64,000 nucleotides of DNA from positions 8,985,446 through 9,049,445 of the forward strand of contig OX422191.1 in assembly GCA_949130485.1 (NCBI GenBank), read 5' to 3'. Both the position numbers and the translations under genes were made by a program. Below the pieces are notes generated by a model. It saw nothing but the letters and a program-made list of their open reading frames with translations, made no database searches and had not been told where the DNA came from. How positions within the stretch are numbered: position 1 is the first letter of the stretch; every line of letters starts with the position of its first letter. Of this stretch, positions 20,944-43,412 are shown one piece after another. Source of the stretch: Agelas oroides (taxonomy: Eukaryota > Porifera > Demospongiae > Agelasida > Agelasidae).

Positions 20944-23900
20944 TCAGAATGTATGGTAATTATGTTCTGGCTCGTCCTCAAGCAGAGGTTCACGAAGTCT
21001 AGTGAAGTCTTCAACTTCAGGGTTGTTTGCGACTGCAACACTTGTGCGATCGTTATTTGCATCTTGTTGAAAGCTCATTTTCTTGTCAGTCAACTTCAGC
21101 TTCTTACACAATTTGGTGTGCTTCACTTGCTGGAAGATGTGGTAGGCAAGGATCACAATGAATGTTATGAATGCTATAGTAACAGAGGTGTATCCAACTG
21201 CAAGTTGCTTATAATTTCTATCTGCAGATCTATCTGTAGCTAAGCAATTAGTATACATGGTGGCTGCAGTTAAGATGGTCAAGTTTAGCACAAATGACCC
21301 TTCCAAGGCATCTAGACACCAGTTCCTGTAGACCCCACCAGTGAACCAGGCCCAAGAAAAGAGCACCCCAGCTCCCACTAGAATTATTAGCAGACTCACT
21401 TTGGTGTCTTGTTGAAGATCAAATGAGATGGCAAACACTGTAAAGAGAATAAATCGAAGCACAAGCAGTAGTCCAGGCCAGTAGCGATGTTTTGCTTTGT
21501 AAGGAGCATGGTATGAGTCCATGAAAGGTTTCAACTTGTTGACCCATGAGAAGAGCCTCAGGTGTGATATGGTCTGCAGCCACTGACCAAAGACGAGCAA
21601 GAGGGTGTAAGGAAGAAAGAGGAAGAGGAAGGCAAGCACTGCCACAAGGAAGAGTGGAATGTGTTTGCCACTGAGATAGTCAATGTTTGCATCATACAGC
21701 CACACCCCTCTGTTGTATGTAGGATATTCAAGGTAGGTGAAAGTAATTGCTGTGGTAAATGTGCGGAGGATCTTTGTGTATGAAAGGAGGATGAGTGTTG
21801 CTAAAACAGCAACAGGATTATTACCTAGCAGCCTTGCAAATTTGTCTGAAAAATGGCTAACGACAATTATGAGTCCTACCAATGTCCAAATATAGATAGG
21901 GAACACAAACTGCAGCCATGTTTTGCTGTAAGCATCCAATCCATTATAGAAACATGTTTCAATACCAAAGTCAAGGTTTAGCCACGCAATGAAGATTGAG
22001 AAAGCATTAGCTGACTCTACTGGTAGAAAGACAGTACGATTGGCCCCAACGATATTAGCATAAAACACTAAGCCACTGAGTGTTCCCGTTGCCACTGTCA
22101 GTTTGCAGACAAGGAGCAAGAAGACCAGTGCTACTCCCATCACTGCAAAAGGAATGAGCAAGACAAGATGGCTGTTGGTGCATTTCCTGCATTGAAAAGT
22201 ACCCAGTACGAGACTATAATTATCATTGCAAGCTCCACACAAGAGGCCAAATCTGTTGTGTGCACACTGAACATCTGTATTGTTGCGAGAAATGGCCACT
22301 GTATGAGCGACACAGTAGTCAAAGGGACAGATCGGGTTGAGAATTAGTCCATCAGAGTCATCATACCCTACCCAAAAGTCCTCTCCCGCCTCACGTGTGA
22401 TTTGTCCTAATCCATTTGTTATTGTGCAGCTGTTTGTATATTTTTTAAGATGTTGCTCACAGACACATGACGCTTCTGTCTCAGAAAGGCTAAATCCAGG
22501 TGGGCAGGTTTGGTTAATATTCAAGTCGACAATCAGTGTACCACTAAATGTTGAACATAGATCATCTGCATACAACTCTAGGTTCTTATTAGTGTAATTA
22601 GACAGTGAGAGCACGGTGTAGTTAAGTTTGGTGCAGGTGTTTCCTGTCTGTTGCAAATGTTGAGAACCATTTGGAAGTTTAGCAGTGACGTTTGCATACA
22701 GGTCACCGCTGTTATGCACATGTGATATATGAACTATCACTCTGCTAGGAACTGTTCCATTTCTCTGTCCAACTGCAACCACTGAAACTGTAAGTGTTTC
22801 ACCAGGATATATGGGACGTGTAATGACTGACTTACTGCAATTTGGAAGGTTATTCTCACATGGGCATACGCGAAATGGATAAGAGGAAATGTTTGAAGTT
22901 GTGTTTTCATCTTCAATATGCACTATCATGTTAAACACTTCACCAGAGCTGTATGAGTCCAGGCCAACGAGTTTGCAGTGGTCTATTGCACCACCATATA
23001 ACACACTTCCTGCAGTATCAGCAGAGTTGTCCTTGAAAACAAGTTGATTATCAATGCCATTGGACAGATTCTGCCCAGGGAGTTGAAAGAAGCATTCTTC
23101 TCTCTTTGGTGGAGTGAAGTAGGTCACGTGACAATAACTAAGTCCATTGTCAACAATGTAGATTGCTCCTCCTAAATATGCATGATTGTTCTCCCAGTAA
23201 ACAGTTGTGTTAGGCAAAATGGAAAAAGTAGAATAAGCCATATAAACTCCACCTCCATAGCTGTCTCCTAGTGGATTTATTTTGTACTTATCATATCCAT
23301 TGTTAGAGAACCTGATAGTTCCATTGAATGTCAGCTTGGTACGATTGACTGCACAGATTGCTCCACCTAACTTTCCATAGTTGTCGTCGAAACTACTTGT
23401 TCCGTTGAAGCTAACTGCACTGGAATTTGCAGAGATTGCTCCGCCACCAAATCCAGAGTTGTTGTGGAAGTTACTAATTCCAGAGAAACTCATTGTGCTA
23501 CCCTGTAAATAGATTGCACCACCAACAATCCCAGAAAATGCTACAAAGTTGCCAACGAAGATACTGGCTCCAGTGAAGTGCAGACTGCTTTGAAATGCAG
23601 TGATTGCTCCACCTACACCATTTGAGTTGGAATTGTTGATGAAATAGATACTTCCAGTGGAGTTCATATTGCAGTTATGCATTTCAATTCCTCCTGGTCT
23701 CCCATTTGCCCAATTTTCGAGGAAGGTTGTGTTCCCAGTGAATGTAAGGTTGCTACTGACAGCAATGATGCCACCTCCTCCCACACAGGAGTTAGACTCA
23801 CAGTAGTTATGTGTAAAGTTGTTCTCTGTTAGAGTGATTTCTGTGTGATTAATGAAAAGGGCATTGCCAACATTGTTATGAAAGGAACAGTTTACTAGAC

Positions 23901-24354
23901 TAAGTTCTGCAGATTGTAAAAATACTACGGCAACATTCAAATAAATAGCACTATTATATCGTGAAGATCGGCTGCAAGCTGTAAAACCTAAATACTGCAT
24001 TTTGAAGTCCACCATACTTGTGAAGCTGAGACCAACTGACCCACTACAAACCACTGTTGCTCTGTTGCCCAAGGAAGACTCTCCACGCATGGTCAGCTTG
24101 GCTACATTGGCAACTGTGATGTTAGTATCAAGAGTATGGTCACCTGGCAAGAACACCATAGTGGTGTTGGAGGTAAAATACAGTTCAACTTCTTGTGCAT
24201 ACTCAGAGAGTGTGGTGCAGTTGGTTGAATTGTGAGGGCAGGATGAGCATGAGGTGACAGTGGGTGTGACACAGTACACATTCTCAGCATAACAGTATGA
24301 GAGAGTGTTAATGATCAGTCCTGCCATGAGAACAAATGTGGACCGAGCCATCAT
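20944..24354 (-). CDS. Beta-helix ectodomain, Cys-rich, multi-TM membrane protein, paralogue 2 (1136 aa)
   Basis: An intact single coding exon. The start is ATG 24354 or the adjoining ATG 24351; TACTTTCTTGCAG just upstream looks like the acceptor of a 5'-UTR intron, as in the 3056-6832 paralogue. Signal peptide, CVTPTVTSCSSCPHNSTNC opening, a beta-helix of N-N-S/GGAI repeats shorter than in paralogue 1 (about 60-480), a further extracellular region, a Cys-rich module (LLCGACNDNYSLVLGTFQC), then at least seven membrane helices from about residue 730 and an acidic tail ending LREPLLEDEPEH. The membrane part is nearly identical to paralogue 1 over long stretches (LLVCKLTVATGTLSGLVFYA), whereas ectodomains differ in repeat number. 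The many N-x-S/T sites point to a heavily glycosylated surface protein. Function unknown. Confidence 0.9.
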   Translation of the reverse strand: MMARSTFVLMAGLIINTLSYCYAENVYCVTPTVTSCSSCPHNSTNCTTLSEYAQEVELYFTSNTTMVFLPGDHTLDTNITVANVAKLTMRGESSLGNRATVVCSGSVGLSFTSMVDFKMQYLGFTACSRSSRYNSAIYLNVAVVFLQSAELSLVNCSFHNNVGNALFINHTEITLTENNFTHNYCESNSCVGGGGIIAVSSNLTFTGNTTFLENWANGRPGGIEMHNCNMNSTGSIYFINNSNSNGVGGAITAFQSSLHFTGASIFVGNFVAFSGIVGGAIYLQGSTMSFSGISNFHNNSGFGGGAISANSSAVSFNGTSSFDDNYGKLGGAICAVNRTKLTFNGTIRFSNNGYDKYKINPLGDSYGGGVYMAYSTFSILPNTTVYWENNHAYLGGAIYIVDNGLSYCHVTYFTPPKREECFFQLPGQNLSNGIDNQLVFKDNSADTAGSVLYGGAIDHCKLVGLDSYSSGEVFNMIVHIEDENTTSNISSYPFRVCPCENNLPNCSKSVITRPIYPGETLTVSVVAVGQRNGTVPSRVIVHISHVHNSGDLYANVTAKLPNGSQHLQQTGNTCTKLNYTVLSLSNYTNKNLELYADDLCSTFSGTLIVDLNINQTCPPGFSLSETEASCVCEQHLKKYTNSCTITNGLGQITREAGEDFWVGYDDSDGLILNPICPFDYCVAHTVAISRNNTDVQCAHNRFGLLCGACNDNYSLVLGTFQCRKCTNSHLVLLIPFAVMGVALVFLLLVCKLTVATGTLSGLVFYANIVGANRTVFLPVESANAFSIFIAWLNLDFGIETCFYNGLDAYSKTWLQFVFPIYIWTLVGLIIVVSHFSDKFARLLGNNPVAVLATLILLSYTKILRTFTTAITFTYLEYPTYNRGVWLYDANIDYLSGKHIPLFLVAVLAFLFLFLPYTLLLVFGQWLQTISHLRLFSWVNKLKPFMDSYHAPYKAKHRYWPGLLLVLRFILFTVFAISFDLQQDTKVSLLIILVGAGVLFSWAWFTGGVYRNWCLDALEGSFVLNLTILTAATMYTNCLATDRSADRNYKQLAVGYTSVTIAFITFIVILAYHIFQQVKHTKLCKKLKLTDKKMSFQQDANNDRTSVAVANNPEVEDFTRLREPLLEDEPEHNYHTF

Positions 24355-24372
24355 GTGTTGAAACAACTGCAA

Positions 24373-25068
24373 GAAAGTATAATGGTCATTGGTTTGTCAT
24401 CATCATTGTGTCTCAATCATGACATAATTCACTGGTTTTCCAGTATCTATTACCTAGCTCTTAGCAATCTATCATCATACTTGTAATCTGTGAACACAAC
24501 TAGCTTTTTAGGCATTACTATATAGCCCATAATATTTAGCTAGCCCACTGACAGCCGGAGAGACAAACAGCTTCTGACCTACCTTTCCATACATGTGACT
24601 TCAATTGTGACGATATTAACTCCAACAGAGTTGCCACAAGCAATCAACTGTTATCTTTCAGGAAGGACACATGTACTGACACAGTGAGATCTAGCAGTGT
24701 GATGTCAGTAGTTTTATACTTGAGTGCATACTCTATCCACTGAGTTATCATTCTGCTCACATCCAACCAGCAGTGAACAATGGAATTGCATACTAAGTAT
24801 CGTGGTCACGCACGAGGGGGATTTCTGAAGCTTAGTATATGCAGCCAATTGAAACCATGCATTGTGTTAGTGTAAACTCACAGGACATATATAGTATTGG
24901 CCTGTACAAACCACATGACTCATATTCACTGTATGCTGTGCAAATGTTGTATGCATTGTGTAAGAAGTGAATTGCTGGATACAGATTAGGGTATTGATGC
25001 AGTTCGTGACATCACAAGATTTTGATCATTTACACAATATGGTACATGCATGATGATAAAAACTGTCT
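24373..25068. other. Intergenic, no gene seen
   Basis: Presumably holds the promoter and 5'-UTR exon of the preceding minus-strand membrane-protein gene; no motif is clear enough to call. Confidence 0.35.
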
Positions 25069-35916
<10,848 letters not shown>

Positions 35917-36740
35917 CTCCTCCACGAGGGACACAATGATCGATGGACTCAAATCAAAACCGAATATGACTCAGCACATTCAGTCACTTGACCTTGGTAG
36001 TACACTATGGGTCGTTACTAAAACCCGGAACGGAACGGAACGATGGCGGAACATTCCGTCCCGTTCCGCCTACTAAAATACGGAATAGTCATGAGTAGTC
36101 CGTATCGTATTTCTGCTGCCCTCTGCTATTTATGAGCATGCAGCTTGGTAGGGAGTTTGGAGAAGTCAAGGTAAGTAACCATGCATGCTATCATAAGCTT
36201 ATAAGCAGTGAATAAGTGTGATGCTGAACGGCAACTACCGACCATACACGGCGATTAAGCACTTACTCCAGCGTTCTCTAAGCTATCTGAATAAAAGACA
36301 ATGCATGCTAAGCTCCATGTTCACAGATAGCAAGAGGTCCCTCGTACTCGTACGGATCGTGTTAGCTTCTTGGTTGAGTGAAATAATGTACGGCGGTGCT
36401 GCTGATCCATGCCGGTGAAAGCAGCGGTAAGTCGCCATGCATGTAAGTATGTTACATGCGCAGCTGTTCAACTTGCACACTAAAACTATGAAGCTAGCAG
36501 AAGAAACTTTTGTGATCACTGTCTTCGTTTTGTGAGCTACTTTTATCCACGCGCAGTTCCGTATTTTAGTAGGCGGAACGGGACGGAACGTTCCGCCATA
36601 GTTCCGTTCCGGGTTTTAGTAACGACCACACTAGGTATTCACGGAGAAGCCGTACCAGTAAACTAGGTCTGGATTATCTCCGGATTCTCCCGTTTTGTAT
36701 TTACCCTCAGGCTCAAAACCAGTGAGACCAGGGCCCTACA
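35917..36740. promoter_or_regulatory. Divergent promoter region YME1L / RSU1
   Basis: The two start codons face away from each other 824 bp apart, so the promoters of both genes are probably here. Three quarters of the space is an inserted element; after removing it only about 200 bp is left. No TATA box is evident. Confidence 0.5.
36010..36627. mobile_element. 618-bp TIR element in the shared promoter
   Basis: Terminal inverted repeats of about 75 bp: GGTCGTTACTAAAACCCGGA on the left and its complement ending TTTTAGTAACGACC on the right. Flanks ACACTATG and ACACTAGG form an 8-bp duplication with one change, as in hAT elements. No transposase. Confidence 0.85.
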
Positions 36741-38218
<1,478 letters not shown>

Positions 38219-38339
38219 ACCTGACTGTTCACATACTCAGAGGCAAATCATCATTCTGTGTTTTTAATTTCTCAGTGAAATTTAGTTTGCATCAATAGCA
38301 AAAGTTTAGGTGTACAGTGTAGCAATTGAGTATTTTCTT

Positions 38340-39523
38340 TAGCCTCGTTCCCAGGCTCTCCCCGCGCGCGAACGAAAAATCGAAAGGAAAGGGGAGAGCC
38401 TGGTAAAATTTATCACGTGAGAAACGTCATAGGTAGAGAGAACTTAATTACATGTGGGCGAACGAATGAACTCGCCCACGCTGTATGGACAGAATACAGT
38501 TGCGATAGCTTTAGGCCGACAGAATGGGACTAGACGGCACTATGCTACATTACCTGGCAGTACGGAAAGCTATGGTGAGCTTACACAGACCCGTACATTC
38601 GAAAATCACGCTAACCTACTCGCTTAAGGTAGGTGCTGGTATTATGAGTCAGAGGGTATTGTGGGTCCACATGTAAATTTTACTCCTAAAATTTCCAAAC
38701 TTGGTGTCCATTTAGGGTACATGCAGGTGCCATTATCTAGCAACTTCCCTATCGTAATGTGTTCGTTATGAAGTATTTTTCAAGGTTTGATGATTTTGTG
38801 GACCTCAAAGTATGAACGCTGAACAGGGTATGTTATCATTAATACCATGGTAGACTGGAAGGTGCTCCAGTCAAGAAAAATGGTGAGTAGCACAAAGAGA
38901 GATTATAAAATGCTAGGATACAGTTTGAGCTCCATCTGAAAATGTTTCAATCAATAAAGCACCTGGTGACTCATAATACCAGCAGGCGACTCATAATACA
39001 TGCAAGAGTGCTTTGTAGAGGTTCTTTGTTTTAGAACCACAGCCTAGGGGGAAAAATACCAACTTTATTTTTTGAGTGGCACATTCTCTGGAGAAATGTT
39101 TTGAACCTTTAGATGCGGCTGAAAAAACAAATTACACTAATGAGTAGTAATTCAGCTTAGGTGGCTCATAATACCAGCATCTACCTTACCTGGCAAACTG
39201 ACCGCTGTACACCCCGGAGAATGGCTTTCAAGGCGCTATTAAACGCCAAGGCGGCCCTTTCCTAGGCTTTGCTCAAGTTTTCTCTGTGCTTATTGTTCGA
39301 AAAAACTGCCAGAAGGGCTCCTACTAAAAAACAGCTACGTGTACTGTCGATTATCGATCAACTACGTGCGTGGGCACATCGGCGATCCGCCTACGCTCAA
39401 TTAAGTCCTCTCTACCCTTCTCTCTACCCCTACGTTACTCACGTGATGAATTATTCCAGGCCCTCTACCACTTTTCCGTACTGCAAGCGACGGAAAGCTG
39501 GGCGGGGCCTGGGAACGAGGCTA
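38340..39523. mobile_element. 1.18-kb TAGCCTCG element with 9-bp target duplication
   Basis: Ends TAGCCTCGTTCCCAGG and CCTGGGAACGAGGCTA; flanks TATTTTCTT on both sides (38331-38339, 39524-39532). Subterminal TATCACGTGA / TCACGTGATG also pair. It is the longest family member here because another element is nested in it; no transposase frame seen. Confidence 0.85.
38638..39185. mobile_element. Nested GGTAGGTGCTGG TIR element
   Basis: GGTAGGTGCTGGTATTATGA at the left pairs with TCATAATACCAGCATCTACC at the right. TTAA on the left and TTAC on the right could be a decayed TTAA target as in piggyBac-like elements; that part is weak. Confidence 0.65.
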
Positions 39524-39532
39524 TATTTTCTT

Positions 39533-40511
39533 TGCAGTGCATCAACTATTCATTTTGTCGGCAGAACATTCATTACAGAGTATTAGTCTTTTCAGACTAT
39601 TTTTCCGCACACGGAAGGAGAAAATAGTCTGGTCAACAGCGTATTCTGTTTTCGTTTCTTGCAGTTTGAAATTTAATTGGTGATGCAACTTCTTTAAATA
39701 TGTGACGTCACGCAATGAAGCTGCGGAAAAATAGTCTAGGCACGAGACTACCTGCGTAGCTACTGCTAGGCAAGCTAGTCATTATATAGACCTTCAAAGA
39801 AACAGGAATGACAAGAACGCACAGTTAGTTGTAATAAGGGCTCAGAGTCACAGTATATATAAGCCAACTCGCAAAATACGATCGCGAGGTTTGCTCACAT
39901 AAATTGAAAGAATGTATTAGGACCTGCTTAATCATCTGCTTAATATGTAGCTATAAGTATTCAGGAGTTAATAAACTGTCTGTGACATTCCTGACCAGTC
40001 ATAATAGGTACATGTACAAGACTGCCTGGATATTTCTAAGTATATTACTTACTGGACATTTTTATGAGGTTGAGGGAAAGGAAGGTTCATTGGCACCATA
40101 GATGGTGGTGAGCTTTCCTTTGGATTGCCAGCTAGGTAATTATGTTGCTGGACGTTTGTATACCTATATATGTCATTGGTAAGTACAACATACCTTATGT
40201 TACCCGTGGTACTGTTCATTTCACACATCATGTTACCGGTCATTTCTAGGCAGCTATGTTACTGGTTAGACCACTCTGATTCAGAAACTTTCAATTACTG
40301 CCGGCGTTGTTCAAGCAAAGCTAAATGTGCATTTACAGGAAGACAAGTAAGTAAATGCGTATATCAAATCGTACAGATACACACTGTAGGAATGAAGGTA
40401 CCACACAAGGTAGTTAAATATATAATTAGATACTGACTTAACAATTTGAGACAGCCACACACCCAAACAAATCTAGTTCAAAATGTTTAGTTCACAAAGT
40501 TGATAATGAGT
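39533..40511. other. Intergenic, no gene seen
   Basis: Contains a small imperfect hairpin (TCAGACTATTTTTCCGCA near 39590 against TGCGGAAAAATAGTCT near 39720) but no coding exon. Confidence 0.4.
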
Positions 40512-41954
40512 TCATGGGTGGTACATACGTTCCCCTGCATCCTTGTACAGCAAAAGAAGCACCATACCAACCACAAAGGCAACAAGAACACCAGAGCACG
40601 TGTGTACTACTCCCAATCCTCCACTTTGAGTTGATTCACTGCTCAATAAAGCTGCGTATTTGGCTAGTGGGATGCTGTCGGGTGGAAGAAACTGCGACTC
40701 AAGAAGTGTGTAGTTTCCATCTGTACCAAGGTGGGCTGTTGCGTCCACATACATCAGTACACTGCACTTGGGTAGGCTCACCTCAGATAGGATTTTGTAT
40801 GTAACCCCCTCTGTCACTTGCCGAGACGCCCTCAAAATCCTTTCCAACGTAAACGTGGCATTTCCAAATTCAAGGTCTCCATCCGACATGCCATCTCTGC
40901 AGAATGGGTTCACTTCATGAGCAACAAATTGTCCAACTTCAATTATATCTTGTTCCTGCGCGTTGGCTTCTGCTGTGCCTCCTGGGGGTGCTCGGAAGGG
41001 AACATCTGTCCCCGTGGCCTCTGAAACTGGGGAGAGGATCGGAACAATGACGTGTTCTTCTATCTTGGCTTCATTTTGGCCAGCTACAATCCGAAAATAT
41101 CCATCTTCTCCCCAGTTGTAACCCCAAGAGTTCTTAATGATCCAGAAATCCTTTCCACCCTCATTTCCGTACCCCACCATTTCAACAGAATGGAGTCCCA
41201 TGTAGGGGCCTTCTAGATGTTCATATATTCCAGTCTGGTAAAGGTACAGGTCACCGTATATTTCTATGGCAGCTAGGGCTGGACCACGTTTTAGTGCTGC
41301 TTTGATATCTTCCACTGTTCTACTAAGTCGGTGAAACCCATTCAGTGTGAAGTGTGTTGTGTTAGTGAGTGATTGGCCGTTGGAACACACTGCCGAGCAA
41401 GGTCGATCATTTGACCGATACTCCTTGCAAGATTTAGATACTGTGAATTTCCTTGTAAGGAAGTCAAACCCAGCTGCATTATCAGAGGCACCATCACAGC
41501 CAGTGCACGAATAAGCCCGACAACACTCAAGCACGTGTTGAACTGAAAGTGAGTTGGCCTTCGAGTTGTCATGAATTGACATACTGTCCACGAACGTGTG
41601 CACTGCTGCAAAGGCCCAGCAGCTGCCACACGAGCCCTGGTGATCAGGTATTTCTAGACGATTAATACTTCTCCAGTCTACTCCAGTTGGCGTGTACTGT
41701 GAGTATGACTGCCTCCTTGTAAGCTTCAGGTTAGGGGAAGAAATAGCATTGTCGTCATGAGGACTTGCTTTTTTGGGGCCGACTGCTGCTTTCCAGTGTG
41801 ATCTCGGATGATGGTTAACTTTGTCTGCAATTTCTTGCAGGAAGACTGATTTGCGATGTGGATTGTCCTTCAGACGAACATCAAATGTACCAAGTGCAGC
41901 AAGAGCACAAGGCAGGAGAAAGAACAGACCAAGTAGCTGTGTCCTCACTTTCAT
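40512..41954 (-). CDS. Papain-like peptidase with C-terminal cystatin-like domain and TM anchor
   Basis: Intronless, 480 aa; start ATG 41954 (the codon two before is only GTG). Signal peptide MKVRTQLLGLFFLLPCALA; short propeptide to about 88; C1A peptidase domain about 89-305 with Gln106, Cys112 (QGSCGSCWAFA), His255 (GLHSVEMVGYG) and Asn275 (IIKNSWGYNWG), so the catalytic set is complete. The propeptide is short and lacks a clear ERFNIN helix. Residues about 335-425 look like a cystatin fold: EVGQFVAHEVN, then RASRQVTEGVTYKI, where QVTEG stands at the QxVxG inhibitory loop (Val replaced by Thr). Residues 452-470 form a membrane helix followed by a short tail, so the enzyme should be membrane-tethered, in the lysosome/endosome or on the surface. 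Cathepsin F carries its cystatin-like domain N-terminally; here the order is reversed. Confidence 0.88.
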   Translation of the reverse strand: MKVRTQLLGLFFLLPCALAALGTFDVRLKDNPHRKSVFLQEIADKVNHHPRSHWKAAVGPKKASPHDDNAISSPNLKLTRRQSYSQYTPTGVDWRSINRLEIPDHQGSCGSCWAFAAVHTFVDSMSIHDNSKANSLSVQHVLECCRAYSCTGCDGASDNAAGFDFLTRKFTVSKSCKEYRSNDRPCSAVCSNGQSLTNTTHFTLNGFHRLSRTVEDIKAALKRGPALAAIEIYGDLYLYQTGIYEHLEGPYMGLHSVEMVGYGNEGGKDFWIIKNSWGYNWGEDGYFRIVAGQNEAKIEEHVIVPILSPVSEATGTDVPFRAPPGGTAEANAQEQDIIEVGQFVAHEVNPFCRDGMSDGDLEFGNATFTLERILRASRQVTEGVTYKILSEVSLPKCSVLMYVDATAHLGTDGNYTLLESQFLPPDSIPLAKYAALLSSESTQSGGLGVVHTCSGVLVAFVVGMVLLLLYKDAGERMYHP

Positions 41955-42340
41955 TTCCACAAAAGTGCACTAAAAGGCTATATCGCTTGTGCTGTTATAA
42001 TCATCAGGAACTGAACTCTGTTGTTTACAGATTTAGGTTACGTTTATCTGCGTGTACTGTCAACAACCGCTCCAGTGAATGTCCCAAATCTTGCAACTAA
42101 GCAAACTCGATCTGTGTTTGCTGATTGTGCCTCAATTAAGTCACAAAACTGTCTAGACTGAAAGAGCTGTTGTCTGTTTACTAGACTGGAAAGATAACAG
42201 TGTTGTTGCTCTGCAGTCAGTATTGGGATAAGATTAACAGTCAGTTGGTGTCTCTCTCTTGTTCTTCTTCTTTGTAGCCTCCACTTAAGGAGAGTATCCC
42301 AATTTGGGCAATTGCGTTGCGGCCGGGTAGTTCTGAGTGC

Positions 42341-42560
42341 CTAGTCCAGCTGGGACATAAGCGAGTTGCGATGGTTCTTTAATTGTGTCAGGAAATTAAT
42401 GATGAAGGTTTGGGTGGGAGTGTCTTTAATCCATTCCAGACCTAGCATGACTTCGGTGAATCGTACCGGGTCAATGTCCAGGTCAGGAAGGTGGGGTGCT
42501 ATTTCAGTAGGGATGTTACTCAAGAGGCGGGATCGGAAAGGTCTCTCAGTCTAGTAGACT
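42341..42560 (-). other. Orphan coding-like fragment between direct repeats
   Basis: A minus-strand frame reads RSRLLSNIPTEIAPHLPDLD, then DPVRFTEVMLGLEWIKD and TFIINFLTQLKNHRN to a stop at 42341. It looks like real protein sequence but has no start, and I do not recognise the family. GTCAGTTGGTGTCTCTC occurs on both sides (about 42240 and 42590) together with a short tandem repeat of AGTCTAGTAGACTAGACTAT, suggesting captured or retroposed exonic sequence. Confidence 0.4.
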
Positions 42561-43412
42561 AGACTATTGTGTTGAATACACTGTAACAGTCAGTTGGTGT
42601 CTCTCAGTCTAGTAGACTAGACTATTTATTGTGTTGGACACACTGCTGCACATAACTCAGTCTTCTGTGGGAGGTCCATTGTTAAAAGTAAGTGGTTGCA
42701 GAGAATAATTAAGGATTGATTGTATCATAAACCTCCCAAAGTATCATGTGAAATCTGTACATTGGGATGTCGGATGTTCAAAACTTCTTTCATGGGGCGC
42801 TCGCTGTAATCATGGCGATATCTATATAGCTACCAGAAAAAGCTTTCAGCGAGCTCTATCAAGCGTTACCACTTTCCTGTTATGCATTCACTGCTTGTGG
42901 AAGTTACGCCCATCTAAAAACGTTTCCATATAAATTTCAACTTAACGAAAACACAAAGGTGCTCTGTTTGTACTGCAAGGTTTGAAAGGTACAAATATTT
43001 TACGTAAAGATCATTCGATGGGGCAAACCGTGGTGTGACTTTCCAGTAGTTACTGTAAGCCATTGTGGAGAATGAGCTGTCTCTTTCAATTTTCCGGGAT
43101 CGCTACTATATATACTGCTCCATCAGTTGCAAAACATCCAACTGTTATAGAAGACTGTATGAAGTCCCAATTACTGTTTTCATCACTTCACAAAATGTTT
43201 GGAAAGCAATGACAATTTGGCTTTTAGCTATCATTTTGTGCTCAACACAGGATAAGGATATGTTTTGATAATACAGAGAAATGTAATAGTTTCATGATCA
43301 CACTGATATGAAAACAGGACTATAGCTTACGTTTACAAGTAGCTACATGTACTGCGGGTATTGGAAGCTTAATATTTGCATCACTATTGAAACAACGTAT
43401 GGATTATAAGTA

